Shown: piece after piece, positions 34,047 through 41,216 of the stretch
Numbering within the stretch: the stretch's first letter is position 1
Layout: every line of letters starts with the position of its first letter
Source of the DNA: Thermodesulfatator autotrophicus
GTDB lineage: Bacteria > Desulfobacterota > Thermodesulfobacteria > Thermodesulfobacteriales > Thermodesulfatatoraceae
NCBI RefSeq assembly: GCF_001642325.1
Contig: NZ_LSFI01000022.1
Span: 1 to 41,923, forward strand
Reading direction: 5' to 3'
Length of the DNA stretch: 41,923 nt
Translations under genes and position numbers: made by a program
The notes under the pieces: generated by a model
The model's input: the letters and a program-made list of their open reading frames with translations, nothing else
Database searches by the model: none
What the model was told of the DNA's origin: nothing

Positions 34047-35173
34047 AGATAAGAGTCTTGCAGCTGGGGAGCCCCACCGGGCTTTACGGAGCCGAGCGCT
34101 GGATTCTCGCCCTTATTAAGTATCTTGACCGGGAAAAGATTGAAACCATCGTGGGAGTTATTCGTGACGACCCCACTCTCGACGCTCCCCTTCTTGCCGA
34201 GGCAGAAAAGCTTGGCTTTGAAACAATGGCTATTGAAGCTTACGGCCGCTTTAACCCCCAGGCGGTTAGAAAACTTAAGGCCTATCTGAAAGAAAAAGGC
34301 ATTCATATCCTTCACACTCACGGATACAAGCAGGATTTAGCAGGCTTTCTGGCCACCAGGGGGCTTAAAACCAAAATCCTGGCTACACCTCACGGCTGGA
34401 GCAAAGAGCCAGATCTTAAGCTTGCTATTTATGAAGCTTTAAATCGCCTGGTTTTTCTGGGCTTTGATAGGGTAGCTCCCCTCTCTCGCGAGATATACGA
34501 AGGCCTTCTGCGTATTCCCGGGCTTAAGCGCAAGCTCACCCTCATCGTAAACGCTGTTGATCTTTCAGAGATTGAAGCGGTAAAAGACGTGCCCGAAGAA
34601 ATACTTGCCCGTAAAAAGGAAGGCTTTTTTATCCTGGGCTATATTGGCCAGCTTATTCACCGTAAAGGTCTTGATGTTTTACTAAAGGCCCTGGCCTATA
34701 AAGAACTTTCAGACTGTTTTCTCTTTGTGGTGGGCGAAGGTCCTTTAAAAGAGGACCTAAAGGCCCTGGCAGCAAGACTGGGCATTTCAGATAAGATTCA
34801 CTTTACCGGCTATCGGGAGGACCGCCTTAATTTTTTACGAGGCTTTGATGTTTTTGTGCTTCCCTCGCGTCTTGAAGGCATTCCCCGCTGCCTTATGGAA
34901 GCCATGGGGATGGGAAAACCCGTGGTGGCCTCAGCCATTGAAGGGATAAAGGACTTAGTTTGCGAGGACGGAGAGGGAGGGCTTCTTTTTCCGCCTGAAG
35001 ACGAAAAGGCTTTAGCCCAGAAAATTGCCTTTTTAAAGAAAGATTACACATTTAGAGAAAAATTAAGCCAGAAAGCCCGCCAAATAGTAACCGAAAAGTT
35101 TTCCGCTGAACGCATGGCCAGAGAATACGAAGCCCTTTATCAGGACCTTGCGAACAGCCTTAACCGCTACTAA
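34043..35173 (+). CDS. GT4 glycosyltransferase, last gene of XrtA-type cluster
   Basis: This 376-residue GT-B enzyme has QLGSPTGLYGAERWILALIK (glycine loop), ILHTHGYKQDLAGFLA, APLSREIYEGLL, LIVNAVDLSEIE, LGYIGQLIHRKGLDVLLKAL, VVGEGPLKEDLK and PSRLEGIPRCLMEAMGMGKPVV. The donor and acceptor are unknown. It overlaps the amidotransferase by 4 bp and ends the plus-strand unit that begins at lptF. No clear terminator was seen after it. Confidence 0.88.
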   Translation: MKIRVLQLGSPTGLYGAERWILALIKYLDREKIETIVGVIRDDPTLDAPLLAEAEKLGFETMAIEAYGRFNPQAVRKLKAYLKEKGIHILHTHGYKQDLAGFLATRGLKTKILATPHGWSKEPDLKLAIYEALNRLVFLGFDRVAPLSREIYEGLLRIPGLKRKLTLIVNAVDLSEIEAVKDVPEEILARKKEGFFILGYIGQLIHRKGLDVLLKALAYKELSDCFLFVVGEGPLKEDLKALAARLGISDKIHFTGYREDRLNFLRGFDVFVLPSRLEGIPRCLMEAMGMGKPVVASAIEGIKDLVCEDGEGGLLFPPEDEKALAQKIAFLKKDYTFREKLSQKARQIVTEKFSAERMAREYEALYQDLANSLNRY

Positions 35174-35402
35174 CCAACCCTCTAACTATTATTTTCATCT
35201 TTGATTGCTCCTTTTCCCGAAATTTCCGAAATTTGACATTTTTACGCTCTAAAGAAATAACGCCGACAAGAGGCCCGAGTTTGACAGTTGATAGATACAC
35301 AAAAAGCCGCTATCCCTTGCCACACAAGTATTACGAGAGATTGCTAAAAACTAGGCGTGAGTACTAGAGGTCTTCTTTAAAGGAAATTATCTGGCACTAA
35401 AA

Positions 35403-35554
35403 TTAACCCCTGCTCTCCTCATCAGGAAAAATCTCAAGTTCACCAAAAATCTTAAGCCTAAACGCTTTGTATGCTTCCTCACTAAAGAACTACCATCCGT
35501 CCACTTGAGAATCCGATCCTTTCGCCCTTCCTTCTCGTATTCAATCTCTACCAC
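35403..35554 (-). pseudogene. Broken coding remnant, unknown family
   Basis: On the minus strand one frame reads VVEIEYEKEGRKDRILKWTD from a GTG at 35554. After a change of frame a second reads FFSEEAYKAFRLKIFGELEI and then FPDEESRG before a TAA at 35403. Each piece has protein-like charge and hydrophobic spacing. They are separated by a stop and a frameshift, which suggests a small gene that has decayed. I do not recognise a family. Confidence 0.35.
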
Positions 35555-35708
35555 GCATATCCTTGAAAGTTCTCTCCTTTAAACATGATACTACTGATAT
35601 AGACGAATAATTTATGTTTGTCAAAAATTAAATTTAAAATTGTGTTACTATGAATGTTACTATGATTTTTTTGCGAATTGCTAGAGCCAATTTTTTGAAA
35701 CCCTTAAT

Positions 35709-35742
35709 AATTAAGGAATTTAATTTTTGGGACTCCTTAATT
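35709..35742. repeat. Inverted repeat, 9-bp arms
   Basis: AATTAAGGA (35709-35717) and TCCTTAATT (35734-35742) are separated by 16 bases. It might be a weak plus-strand terminator (followed by TTGCC) or a protein site; no function is shown. Confidence 0.4.
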
Positions 35743-35867
35743 TTGCCTAGGAACTGTCAAACTCTGGTAGTTAGCTGTTTGTTGTTTTTCGCAAATATAT
35801 GCTTATCTCCTTTATTTTTTATGAAAAAAAATTGATAGTCGATCATTTTGCAAAGGTTTCAGCTTTT

Positions 35868-37217
35868 TTAATAAGTTTTCCAACTTGTAATTTGAAAATA
35901 TTTATTATCATCTATGAGATTTTTTAAATCACAGTAAATTTTTATGAAATCATATGGAATACCTAGGACGGTTCCATTTTCACAATAATTTTTTATTTCT
36001 TCATAAGTTAATCCAGATCTATCTTCACTACCACTAAATGACCATTTATCAAAGCTTGCATTTCCATCTGCTACAATAATAGAAAAATTTCTTACAGTAT
36101 CGGAAGATCCACTTATATCAAAACCTCCATTAGAACTACTAATGCCCTTATCAGCCCAAATCAAAAAATTAACATCATTTCTAGTAGTAGCAGTATCATC
36201 TATTAAATCCCTATTAACTAGTATTTCTTCAGGAGTAATTAAAAATACATTTGAAACATTTGTTTTATTCTGATTACCAGAAATAGAGATAAATTGTCCT
36301 GTAGTATCTTCACTTATTATACCTTCTTTTGCATAAAGCATTAGATTAAAACCATCGTCTGCTCCAGCAAAATCTATATTAGCATTATAATCAAGTCTAA
36401 TTTCTTTTTCGGATATCAAAGAAAGACTAACAGTAGGCCCTGTGTTATCTCTTTTTAAAGTAGTATTTTGTGTAAATTCTATATCACCCTTAGCTGCTAT
36501 AATTAAATCAGAATTAAACTTTATTAAAGCATCATCTAAAGTAATATTTTTGCCACAAACTATTATTTTTCCATCTTGATTTTGATCGCTAAAATCTTTT
36601 GTAAAAGTCTGGTCACTACTATAGTCACCATAGTCACAATCAGTTGCATCAGGAAAAGATATATTCAAGTCAGAAGCTCTTGGTAAATCTAAATTACTTT
36701 TAGTTATTATAGTGAAATTAGCACTCACAAAGTCGTTCTCAGGGATATTAAAACTATTTGCTGTCATTGTAGCATCAGTCCAATTACCAGAACCCGTATC
36801 TTGAAAACTGTTAATAGTTAATTGGCCATTTACGGCAAATGGGTAAAAATCTTTGCCTAGTTTAATGATAACTTCCACTTCTCTTTTTGCTGTCTTGTAA
36901 TGACCTATTGAATTAATAGTGACTGTTTTTGTGTTGCTATCATATGATAAAGTTGCTGTATAATTTCCTCCTAAAATAGTTTTATTGTCGCTATTAGGAG
37001 AACAAAGATTGTTATTACATGTAATATTACCATTTTTAAATTTGCTTAAAATTATTTCAGCACCGCTTTCAGCTATGCGGAGAGCTATAATGGAATCCCT
37101 GGTAATGACATTGCTTTTAGTTCTATTCATAATCATGTTGGTGGTTAAAGTGCCGGCAATAGTTAGAACCAACATTATGCCCAGAGTGGTTATGAAAGCA
37201 AAGGCTTTTTGGTTCAT
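35868..37217 (-). CDS. PilX-like type IV pilus assembly protein
   Basis: This 449-residue protein has a PilX-type N-terminus: KAFAFITTLGIMLVLTIAGTLTT forms the membrane helix and RIAESGAEIIL follows, as in PilX N-domains. There is no classical Gly-Phe cleavage box. The rest is a large extracytoplasmic domain rich in Asn, Ser, Thr and Asp with short beta-repeat-like units. It has about 13 Asn-X-Ser/Thr triplets and a few cysteines. It ends the minor pilin unit and starts 24 bases after pilW with AGGAGGAAAAG as ribosome site. The size is above the usual 200 or so residues for PilX, so the added part may be an adhesive domain. Confidence 0.75.
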   Translation of the reverse strand: MNQKAFAFITTLGIMLVLTIAGTLTTNMIMNRTKSNVITRDSIIALRIAESGAEIILSKFKNGNITCNNNLCSPNSDNKTILGGNYTATLSYDSNTKTVTINSIGHYKTAKREVEVIIKLGKDFYPFAVNGQLTINSFQDTGSGNWTDATMTANSFNIPENDFVSANFTIITKSNLDLPRASDLNISFPDATDCDYGDYSSDQTFTKDFSDQNQDGKIIVCGKNITLDDALIKFNSDLIIAAKGDIEFTQNTTLKRDNTGPTVSLSLISEKEIRLDYNANIDFAGADDGFNLMLYAKEGIISEDTTGQFISISGNQNKTNVSNVFLITPEEILVNRDLIDDTATTRNDVNFLIWADKGISSSNGGFDISGSSDTVRNFSIIVADGNASFDKWSFSGSEDRSGLTYEEIKNYCENGTVLGIPYDFIKIYCDLKNLIDDNKYFQITSWKTY

Positions 37218-37240
37218 CTTTTCCTCCTTTTATTTTCCTT

Positions 37241-37780
37241 TTATTTCCAGTTGCGGCATTTTACTTTATTTGTAATGGCAAAACTTCCTAGCTCAGCGGT
37301 TGCTTCTATTTTAAATTCTACTGTTTTGTTAATAATATCAATATCAACATCAAATTTTGTAATCTTTACTACTTGAGGATCATTCATTGCCTGAAATCCA
37401 CTTCCATTTTGTTCTCTTTTTAAGCTATCATTTTCTTGCTTATACTTTATTAAAAAACTGCAGCTATTATTGCCATATGTTTCATTTGCACATCCAGATC
37501 TTTCATAGTCAACATATTTTATAGATAAAATTTTTGTGCTATTGTCCCAAACTATTGGATCAGTAGCATTCCCATATCCAGCTTTTCTTAAGTCTGAGCT
37601 TATTATTTCTGCTATTTGAAAAATTACAGATTCTGCGTAAGTTTTTTTTATTACCTTAGCGGTAACTTTATTCTGTTGCATCCAGAAAGTAGTTCCTGCT
37701 GCTATTATCAGTAAAGATATAACAGTAGCTACTAATAACTCAACCAGACTTAACCCCTTGTTTTTTGTTTTTTTTCTCAT
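37241..37780 (-). CDS. PilW-like minor pilin
   Basis: This 179-residue prepilin has a basic leader (MRKKTKNKG), cleavage after Gly before LSLVELLVATVISLLIIAAGTTF, and the conserved Glu5 of the mature helix. The remainder is a small globular part with two cysteine-containing stretches (SGCANE, NSCSF). The LRKAGYGN block after the first helix is typical of PilW and GspJ-like minor pilins. It overlaps pilV by 4 bp. It probably primes type IV pilus assembly. Confidence 0.85.
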   Translation of the reverse strand: MRKKTKNKGLSLVELLVATVISLLIIAAGTTFWMQQNKVTAKVIKKTYAESVIFQIAEIISSDLRKAGYGNATDPIVWDNSTKILSIKYVDYERSGCANETYGNNSCSFLIKYKQENDSLKREQNGSGFQAMNDPQVVKITKFDVDIDIINKTVEFKIEATAELGSFAITNKVKCRNWK

Positions 37781-38163
37781 GGCCAGTTTCCTTTTATATA
37801 TCCAATTTTTACCTGTCCCGTGTGCCCTAAATAATTAAAAACTCCTGTAACTTCTATCTTTTTTGTGTTATTTTCTGATCCGTTTAGTACAGTCCAGCCT
37901 ATATTGCTATTTCCACTTTCATCTCCACAGCAACCATTATCATTTTGGCATGTATTATTTGTTCCTACATCTAAACATGAATCATCGTAGGGTTTTGAGA
38001 TAAGATGCTCAAGGACTTTATTAACTTTATATAATGTTTCATCTCTCATTTCATTAATTTTTGCAGTTTTAATTCCAGTTATTAATAATGGCCCCAGTGC
38101 AACAATTATTATTAAAAAAATAATTATAGCAACTAAACTTTCTACTAAGCTAAATCCTCTCAT
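37777..38163 (-). CDS. PilV-like minor pilin
   Basis: This 128-residue prepilin has the short leader MRG, then FSLVESLVAIIIFLIIIVALGPLLI with Glu5 in the N-terminal helix, as in PilV/GspI proteins. The globular part carries a Cys-rich Asp/Asn loop (SCLDVGTNNTCQ then NDNGCCGDES), possibly disulfide-bonded or metal-binding. It overlaps pilW and the GspH-like gene by 4 bp on each side. Confidence 0.85.
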   Translation of the reverse strand: MRGFSLVESLVAIIIFLIIIVALGPLLITGIKTAKINEMRDETLYKVNKVLEHLISKPYDDSCLDVGTNNTCQNDNGCCGDESGNSNIGWTVLNGSENNTKKIEVTGVFNYLGHTGQVKIGYIKGNWP

Positions 38164-38612
38164 GGTGATGTCTCCATTCTAATTCTTCCAGATATATGAC
38201 TGACTATTATTTTATAGGTAATCCCATATCCTGAAATTTCTATTGTTCCATTTGAGGTTGGAAGTTTGTTTCTTTCAAATTCTAAGATATTTGAGGATAA
38301 CGTAAAACTTGCCGAAATTGTTATACCAGATGGTATAGTTTTGGTAAAAATTGTATTTCCATCAGCCTCTGCAGTATAACTATTGCTGGAAAATATTATT
38401 TTACTTTCACCTTTGGCTAAGGCCAACGATTGGACATATTGAATATCGCTTAAAAGTTCATAGGCTACATTTTTAACTTTTGCTCTATTTATCCAGCCAG
38501 TTACACCTGGAATAGCAATAGAGGCTAAAAAGCCTACAAGGGTTATTACCAAAAGCAGTTCAATAAGAGTTAAGCCATATATTTTAAAAATTTTCTGATT
38601 TTTTTTATTCAA
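38160..38612 (-). CDS. GspH/FimT-type minor pilin
   Basis: This 150-residue prepilin has leader NKKNQKIFKIYG, then LTLIELLLVITLVGFLASIAIPG with Glu5 and the GspH/FimT-like continuation ELLSDIQYVQSLALAKGESKIIF. The start is TTG 38612; AGAGGTGG lies just upstream and no better ATG exists. It is the first gene of the minor pilin unit (fimT-pilV-pilW-pilX). The whole unit is AT-rich. Confidence 0.85.
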   Translation of the reverse strand: MNKKNQKIFKIYGLTLIELLLVITLVGFLASIAIPGVTGWINRAKVKNVAYELLSDIQYVQSLALAKGESKIIFSSNSYTAEADGNTIFTKTIPSGITISASFTLSSNILEFERNKLPTSNGTIEISGYGITYKIIVSHISGRIRMETSP

Positions 38613-38642
38613 TGCCCACCTCTGCTGATATTTCTTTTATAA

Positions 38643-38672
38643 TTATCGGCTAGCAGAGCAGGGGGGATTAAT
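38643..38672 (-). promoter_or_regulatory. Candidate sigma-28-like promoter for the minor pilins
   Basis: On the minus strand the exact FliA -10 consensus GCCGATAA (38643-38650) lies about 30 bases upstream of the TTG start. The matching -35 position shows only TTAATC, so the call depends on the -10 alone. Confidence 0.3.
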
Positions 38673-38684
38673 TTTGGGTATTTT

Positions 38685-38825
38685 TTATGGAACCTCTAAA
38701 AATCCTTTTTGCGTTCTGCTTACGAAAACAATATCAAAATTTGTAAAAACTCCATTGAATTCTGTCTGCTTTTGATCCCCTACTTGGAACTTTTGGAGCT
38801 CCCACAGAGGTCCTTCCGTTAAATT
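38685..38825 (-). pseudogene. Coding remnant without a start codon
   Basis: Forty-six codons read NLTEGPLWELQKFQVGDQKQ then TEFNGVFTNFDIVFVSRTQ, KGFLEVP and a stop. A TGA lies directly upstream at 38826-38828, beyond which the frame continues without a Met. The amino-acid mix is protein-like. It resembles the tail of a decayed gene; the family is unknown. Confidence 0.3.
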
Positions 38826-38877
38826 TCACCTGAATTCTACCACGTGGACGCAAGTAGAAGGACAAAATAGGATGTCA

Positions 38878-38966
38878 TTCGCGGACTACTTTACTTGTTA
38901 TTGCAAGCCTCTTTTTCTATGTCTTGCGAACGGAACGAAGCAATCTCAAAGGCTTTGAATTTGCTA
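38878..38966 (+). repeat. Decayed MITE/REP fragment
   Basis: TATTGCAAGCCTCTTTTTCT, TGTCTTGCGAACG and GAACGAAGCAATCTCA match in order the ACAAGTTCTCTTTTTGTCAT to GAAGCAATCTCC part of the element at 28648-28825. Terminal repeats were not found. Confidence 0.5.
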
Positions 38967-38995
38967 CGTTAGATTAAGTCCACAAAATGTCTCTT

Positions 38996-39799
38996 TTACC
39001 ATGAAACTTGAACAAATAGCTTTTCCAAGTATACAAGCCCTGGGATAACATCTTCCGCGCGATGGGCCTCGTAAGTAATAAGGGGTTTTATCCCGTGCCC
39101 GGCTAGGTAGGCCCAAATGTCCCCAAAAGGAATTTTGCCCTGGCCCGGGGGCAGATGGTCATCCCAGGAGCCATCGTTATCGTGCACATGTAACTCAAAA
39201 AGACGATCCTTAAAAGCTTCTAGCCAGGGCTCCCAGGAAGATTTGGCAAAGGCTAAGGCATGGCCGGCATCAAAGCAATATCCCAAATTAGGTGAAGGGA
39301 TTTTTTCCACCACCCCTGTTAACCAGCTTGGCTCAGGTTCAAGCACGTTTTCCACCGCAAGCTTAAGATTTAACCTTTCAGCTTCCCTGACAAGCAAACT
39401 TAAGGTTTCCCTGGCCACTTCCTGCCATTTTTCCCTTCGCTCCAGGTGATAGGCAGGGCTGTAGCCAGTGTGTAAAACCACCACCTCTGGCTCAAAAAGA
39501 GCAGCTATTTCAAGGGCCTCTTTCAGGCGTTTAAGGCTCGCGTCTTTTATAACACTGTCAAGAGCACCCAGAGAAAGATCTCTAAAAGGCCCATGGACGC
39601 TACATTTTATCGCATGCTTTTTAAGAATTTTGGCTGCCTTTTCAAATTCACTAAGAGAAAACAAATCAAGCGCCCCGTCATCAAGGCCCACTTCAAGGCT
39701 TAAGCCCTGTTCAAGGGCTATAGGGAGATATTTTTCAAATAAAACAATAGGCAGGGCTAAGTGGACCTGCTTTCTAATCTTTTCTGAAATTGCTTCCAT
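38996..39799 (-). CDS. Xylose isomerase-like TIM-barrel protein (sugar isomerase/epimerase family)
   Basis: This 267-residue AP_endonuc_2/xylose isomerase-like barrel has SVHGPFRDLSLG near residue 70, VVVLHTGYSPAYH (about 107), LAVENVLEPEPSW (about 145), YCFDAGHALAF (about 174) and LFELHVHDNDGSWDDH (about 200). The acidic and histidine residues at the strand ends (His, Glu, Asp, His, Asp, His, Glu) fit the family metal site. The substrate is unknown; the neighbour is a sugar aminotransferase, which suggests a nucleotide- or surface-sugar role. It overlaps that gene by 26 bp. Confidence 0.8.
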   Translation of the reverse strand: MEAISEKIRKQVHLALPIVLFEKYLPIALEQGLSLEVGLDDGALDLFSLSEFEKAAKILKKHAIKCSVHGPFRDLSLGALDSVIKDASLKRLKEALEIAALFEPEVVVLHTGYSPAYHLERREKWQEVARETLSLLVREAERLNLKLAVENVLEPEPSWLTGVVEKIPSPNLGYCFDAGHALAFAKSSWEPWLEAFKDRLFELHVHDNDGSWDDHLPPGQGKIPFGDIWAYLAGHGIKPLITYEAHRAEDVIPGLVYLEKLFVQVSW

Positions 39800-40904
39800 A
39801 AAAAGCCCCTATAGCTTCAGCTATCTTTCCCTGGTCTCCCCTTTCAAGAAAGGGATGCATGGGAAGAGAAATTACTTCCTGAGCCAGTTTTTCAGCTTGT
39901 GGAAAGTCGCCCTGGTGATATCCCAGTTCTTTAAAAGCAGGTTGGAGGTGAAGTGGCCGCGGATAGTGAATAGCAGTAGGAATGTCTCTTTCAGCTAAAA
40001 ATTTTACCAGGTCATCCCTCTTCGGTATGCGCAAGGTAAATTGGGCATACACTGAACGACATCCTTCCGGGATAGATTGAAACTCAACCGGCAAATCTTC
40101 TAAATATTTACGATATCTCTGAGCCACCTTCTGGCGCAGTTCTATCTCTCGGGAATAATACTTAAGCTTCACCAGTAGAAGGGCAGCCTGTAAGGTATCA
40201 AGCCGAGCGTTTAACCCCTGGTACTGGTGAAGATAACGCTCAGTTTGGCCGTGAACGCGAAGGGCCTCAATCTTATGGTAAAGAGTTTCGTCATTTGTAA
40301 AAACCATACCAGCATCACCGTAGGCCCCAAGGGGTTTGGCCGGGAAAAAAGAAGTGGCAGACGCTATGCCGAAACTGCCAGATTTTCTTCCCTTGCATTC
40401 TGCTCCTAGGGATTGGCAGGCATCTTCAATAAGAAAGAGACCTTCTTTTTCACAAAAGGCTTCTAGCTCGGGTAAATAAGCTGGGAGCCCGAAAAGGCTC
40501 ACCGCTATAACCGCCCGTATCCTGAGCCCCTTTTTACGGGCCTTTTCTAAGGCTTCCGCAAGGGTTTCAGGGGAAAGGAGAAAAGTCTTAGGGTCTATGT
40601 CGGCAAATATAACTCTTGCCCCAACACGCCTTATAACCTCAGCGGTGGCCACAAAGGTAAAAGGGGTGGTAATGATGGCGTCCTGAGGGCCAAGCTCAAG
40701 GGCTTTAAGAATAAGAAGAAGGGCGTCTGTACCTGAAGAAACACCAAGGGCATATTTAACACCCACAAAGTCTGCTAGCTTTTCTTCTAGCTCTTTTACC
40801 TCAGGGCCGAGGATATAGCGCCCGCTTCTTAAGACTTTTAGAGCCGCTTCTTCTAGTTCTTCCTGATAAAGGCCATACTGTTTTTTGAGGTCAATGAATT
40901 CCAT
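39774..40904 (-). CDS. DegT/DnrJ/EryC1/StrS family PLP aminotransferase
   Basis: This 376-residue PLP enzyme acts on nucleotide-linked keto-sugars. It has MEFIDLKKQYGLYQEEL at the N-terminus, LGVSSGTDALLLILKAL (phosphate binding), TTPFTFVATAE, LFLIEDACQSLGAECKG and FFPAKPLGAYGDAGMVFT, whose Lys carries PLP. The long frame upstream to 41183 passes through a repeat element, so I start at ATG 40904, where similarity to the family begins. It probably makes an amino sugar (WecE- or WbpE-like) for LPS or exopolysaccharide; the exact substrate is not clear. Confidence 0.9.
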   Translation of the reverse strand: MEFIDLKKQYGLYQEELEEAALKVLRSGRYILGPEVKELEEKLADFVGVKYALGVSSGTDALLLILKALELGPQDAIITTPFTFVATAEVIRRVGARVIFADIDPKTFLLSPETLAEALEKARKKGLRIRAVIAVSLFGLPAYLPELEAFCEKEGLFLIEDACQSLGAECKGRKSGSFGIASATSFFPAKPLGAYGDAGMVFTNDETLYHKIEALRVHGQTERYLHQYQGLNARLDTLQAALLLVKLKYYSREIELRQKVAQRYRKYLEDLPVEFQSIPEGCRSVYAQFTLRIPKRDDLVKFLAERDIPTAIHYPRPLHLQPAFKELGYHQGDFPQAEKLAQEVISLPMHPFLERGDQGKIAEAIGAFYGSNFRKD

Positions 40905-40972
40905 AGGCCCATAATTTACCCTTATTAAGTAAATTTGTCTGCCAAAAATTAAAATTCTTCGGCAAAAGGGAC

Positions 40973-41110
40973 AGGCAATTAAGCTAAGGGAGACTCCTTC
41001 GTTGCCTTCGGCTCCTCGCAGTGACAGCAGGAAAGGCCATCTTCCGGATAACGAAGGGATCAGATGTCGCCCTGCGATAACGCCCTGCAATGTAAAATGA
41101 CCCGGCTTAA
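40973..41110 (+). mobile_element. MITE-like palindromic element, degraded copy (E)
   Basis: The right half AACGAAGGGATCAGATGTCG, CGATAACGCCC and TGCAATGTAAAATG follows the order and sequence of the element at 28648-28825 (AGAAGGGATCTGAGATCGCC to GATGACGCCCTGTAATG). The left part CTCCTCGCAGTGACAG is REP-like. The terminal repeats are eroded. It lies in the gap between the aminotransferase and the PEP-CTERM gene (40905-41216). Confidence 0.55.
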
Positions 41111-41184
41111 TACAAAAATCTATATCACAGGAAGAACGCGAAAGCGCCATGAAGGAGGTAATCAGGAGAGAAACGCTTACCAAA

Positions 41185-41209
41185 ACCAGGGGGCATTTTG
41201 CCCCCTGGT
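41185..41209 (-). terminator. Rho-independent terminator after the PEP-CTERM gene
   Basis: An 11-bp perfect inverted repeat (ACCAGGGGGCA/TGCCCCCTGGT) with a 3-base loop is followed on the minus strand by TTTTGG. It lies eight bases beyond the PEP-CTERM stop. Confidence 0.85.
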
Positions 41210-41216
41210 AAAAAAG

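Larger units (their letters stand above)
35174..35867. other. Intergenic region with decayed sequence
   Basis: About 690 bases lie between the convergent XrtA-type and pilin units. It holds a short broken coding remnant (35403-35554, separate entry) and an inverted repeat (35709-35742). Short frames elsewhere, including one at 35650-35835, have no ribosome site or recognisable content. Confidence 0.5.
38613..38995. other. Intergenic region upstream of the minor pilins
   Basis: About 380 bases hold a promoter candidate, a coding remnant (38685-38825) and a decayed repeat fragment (38878-38966), each given separately. No complete gene or clear structured RNA was seen. Confidence 0.5.

Noticed and set aside
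33704-34321. 205-codon minus-strand frame across the amidotransferase and GT genes
   Set aside because: Antisense to two firmly identified overlapping genes.
38613-38995. Possible c-di-GMP-type riboswitch upstream of the pilin genes
   Set aside because: I could not find the conserved GEMM core or a convincing pairing pattern; part of the stretch looks like a coding remnant.
40905-41183. N-terminal extension of the DegT aminotransferase
   Set aside because: The extra codons come from the degraded repeat element; family similarity begins at 40904.
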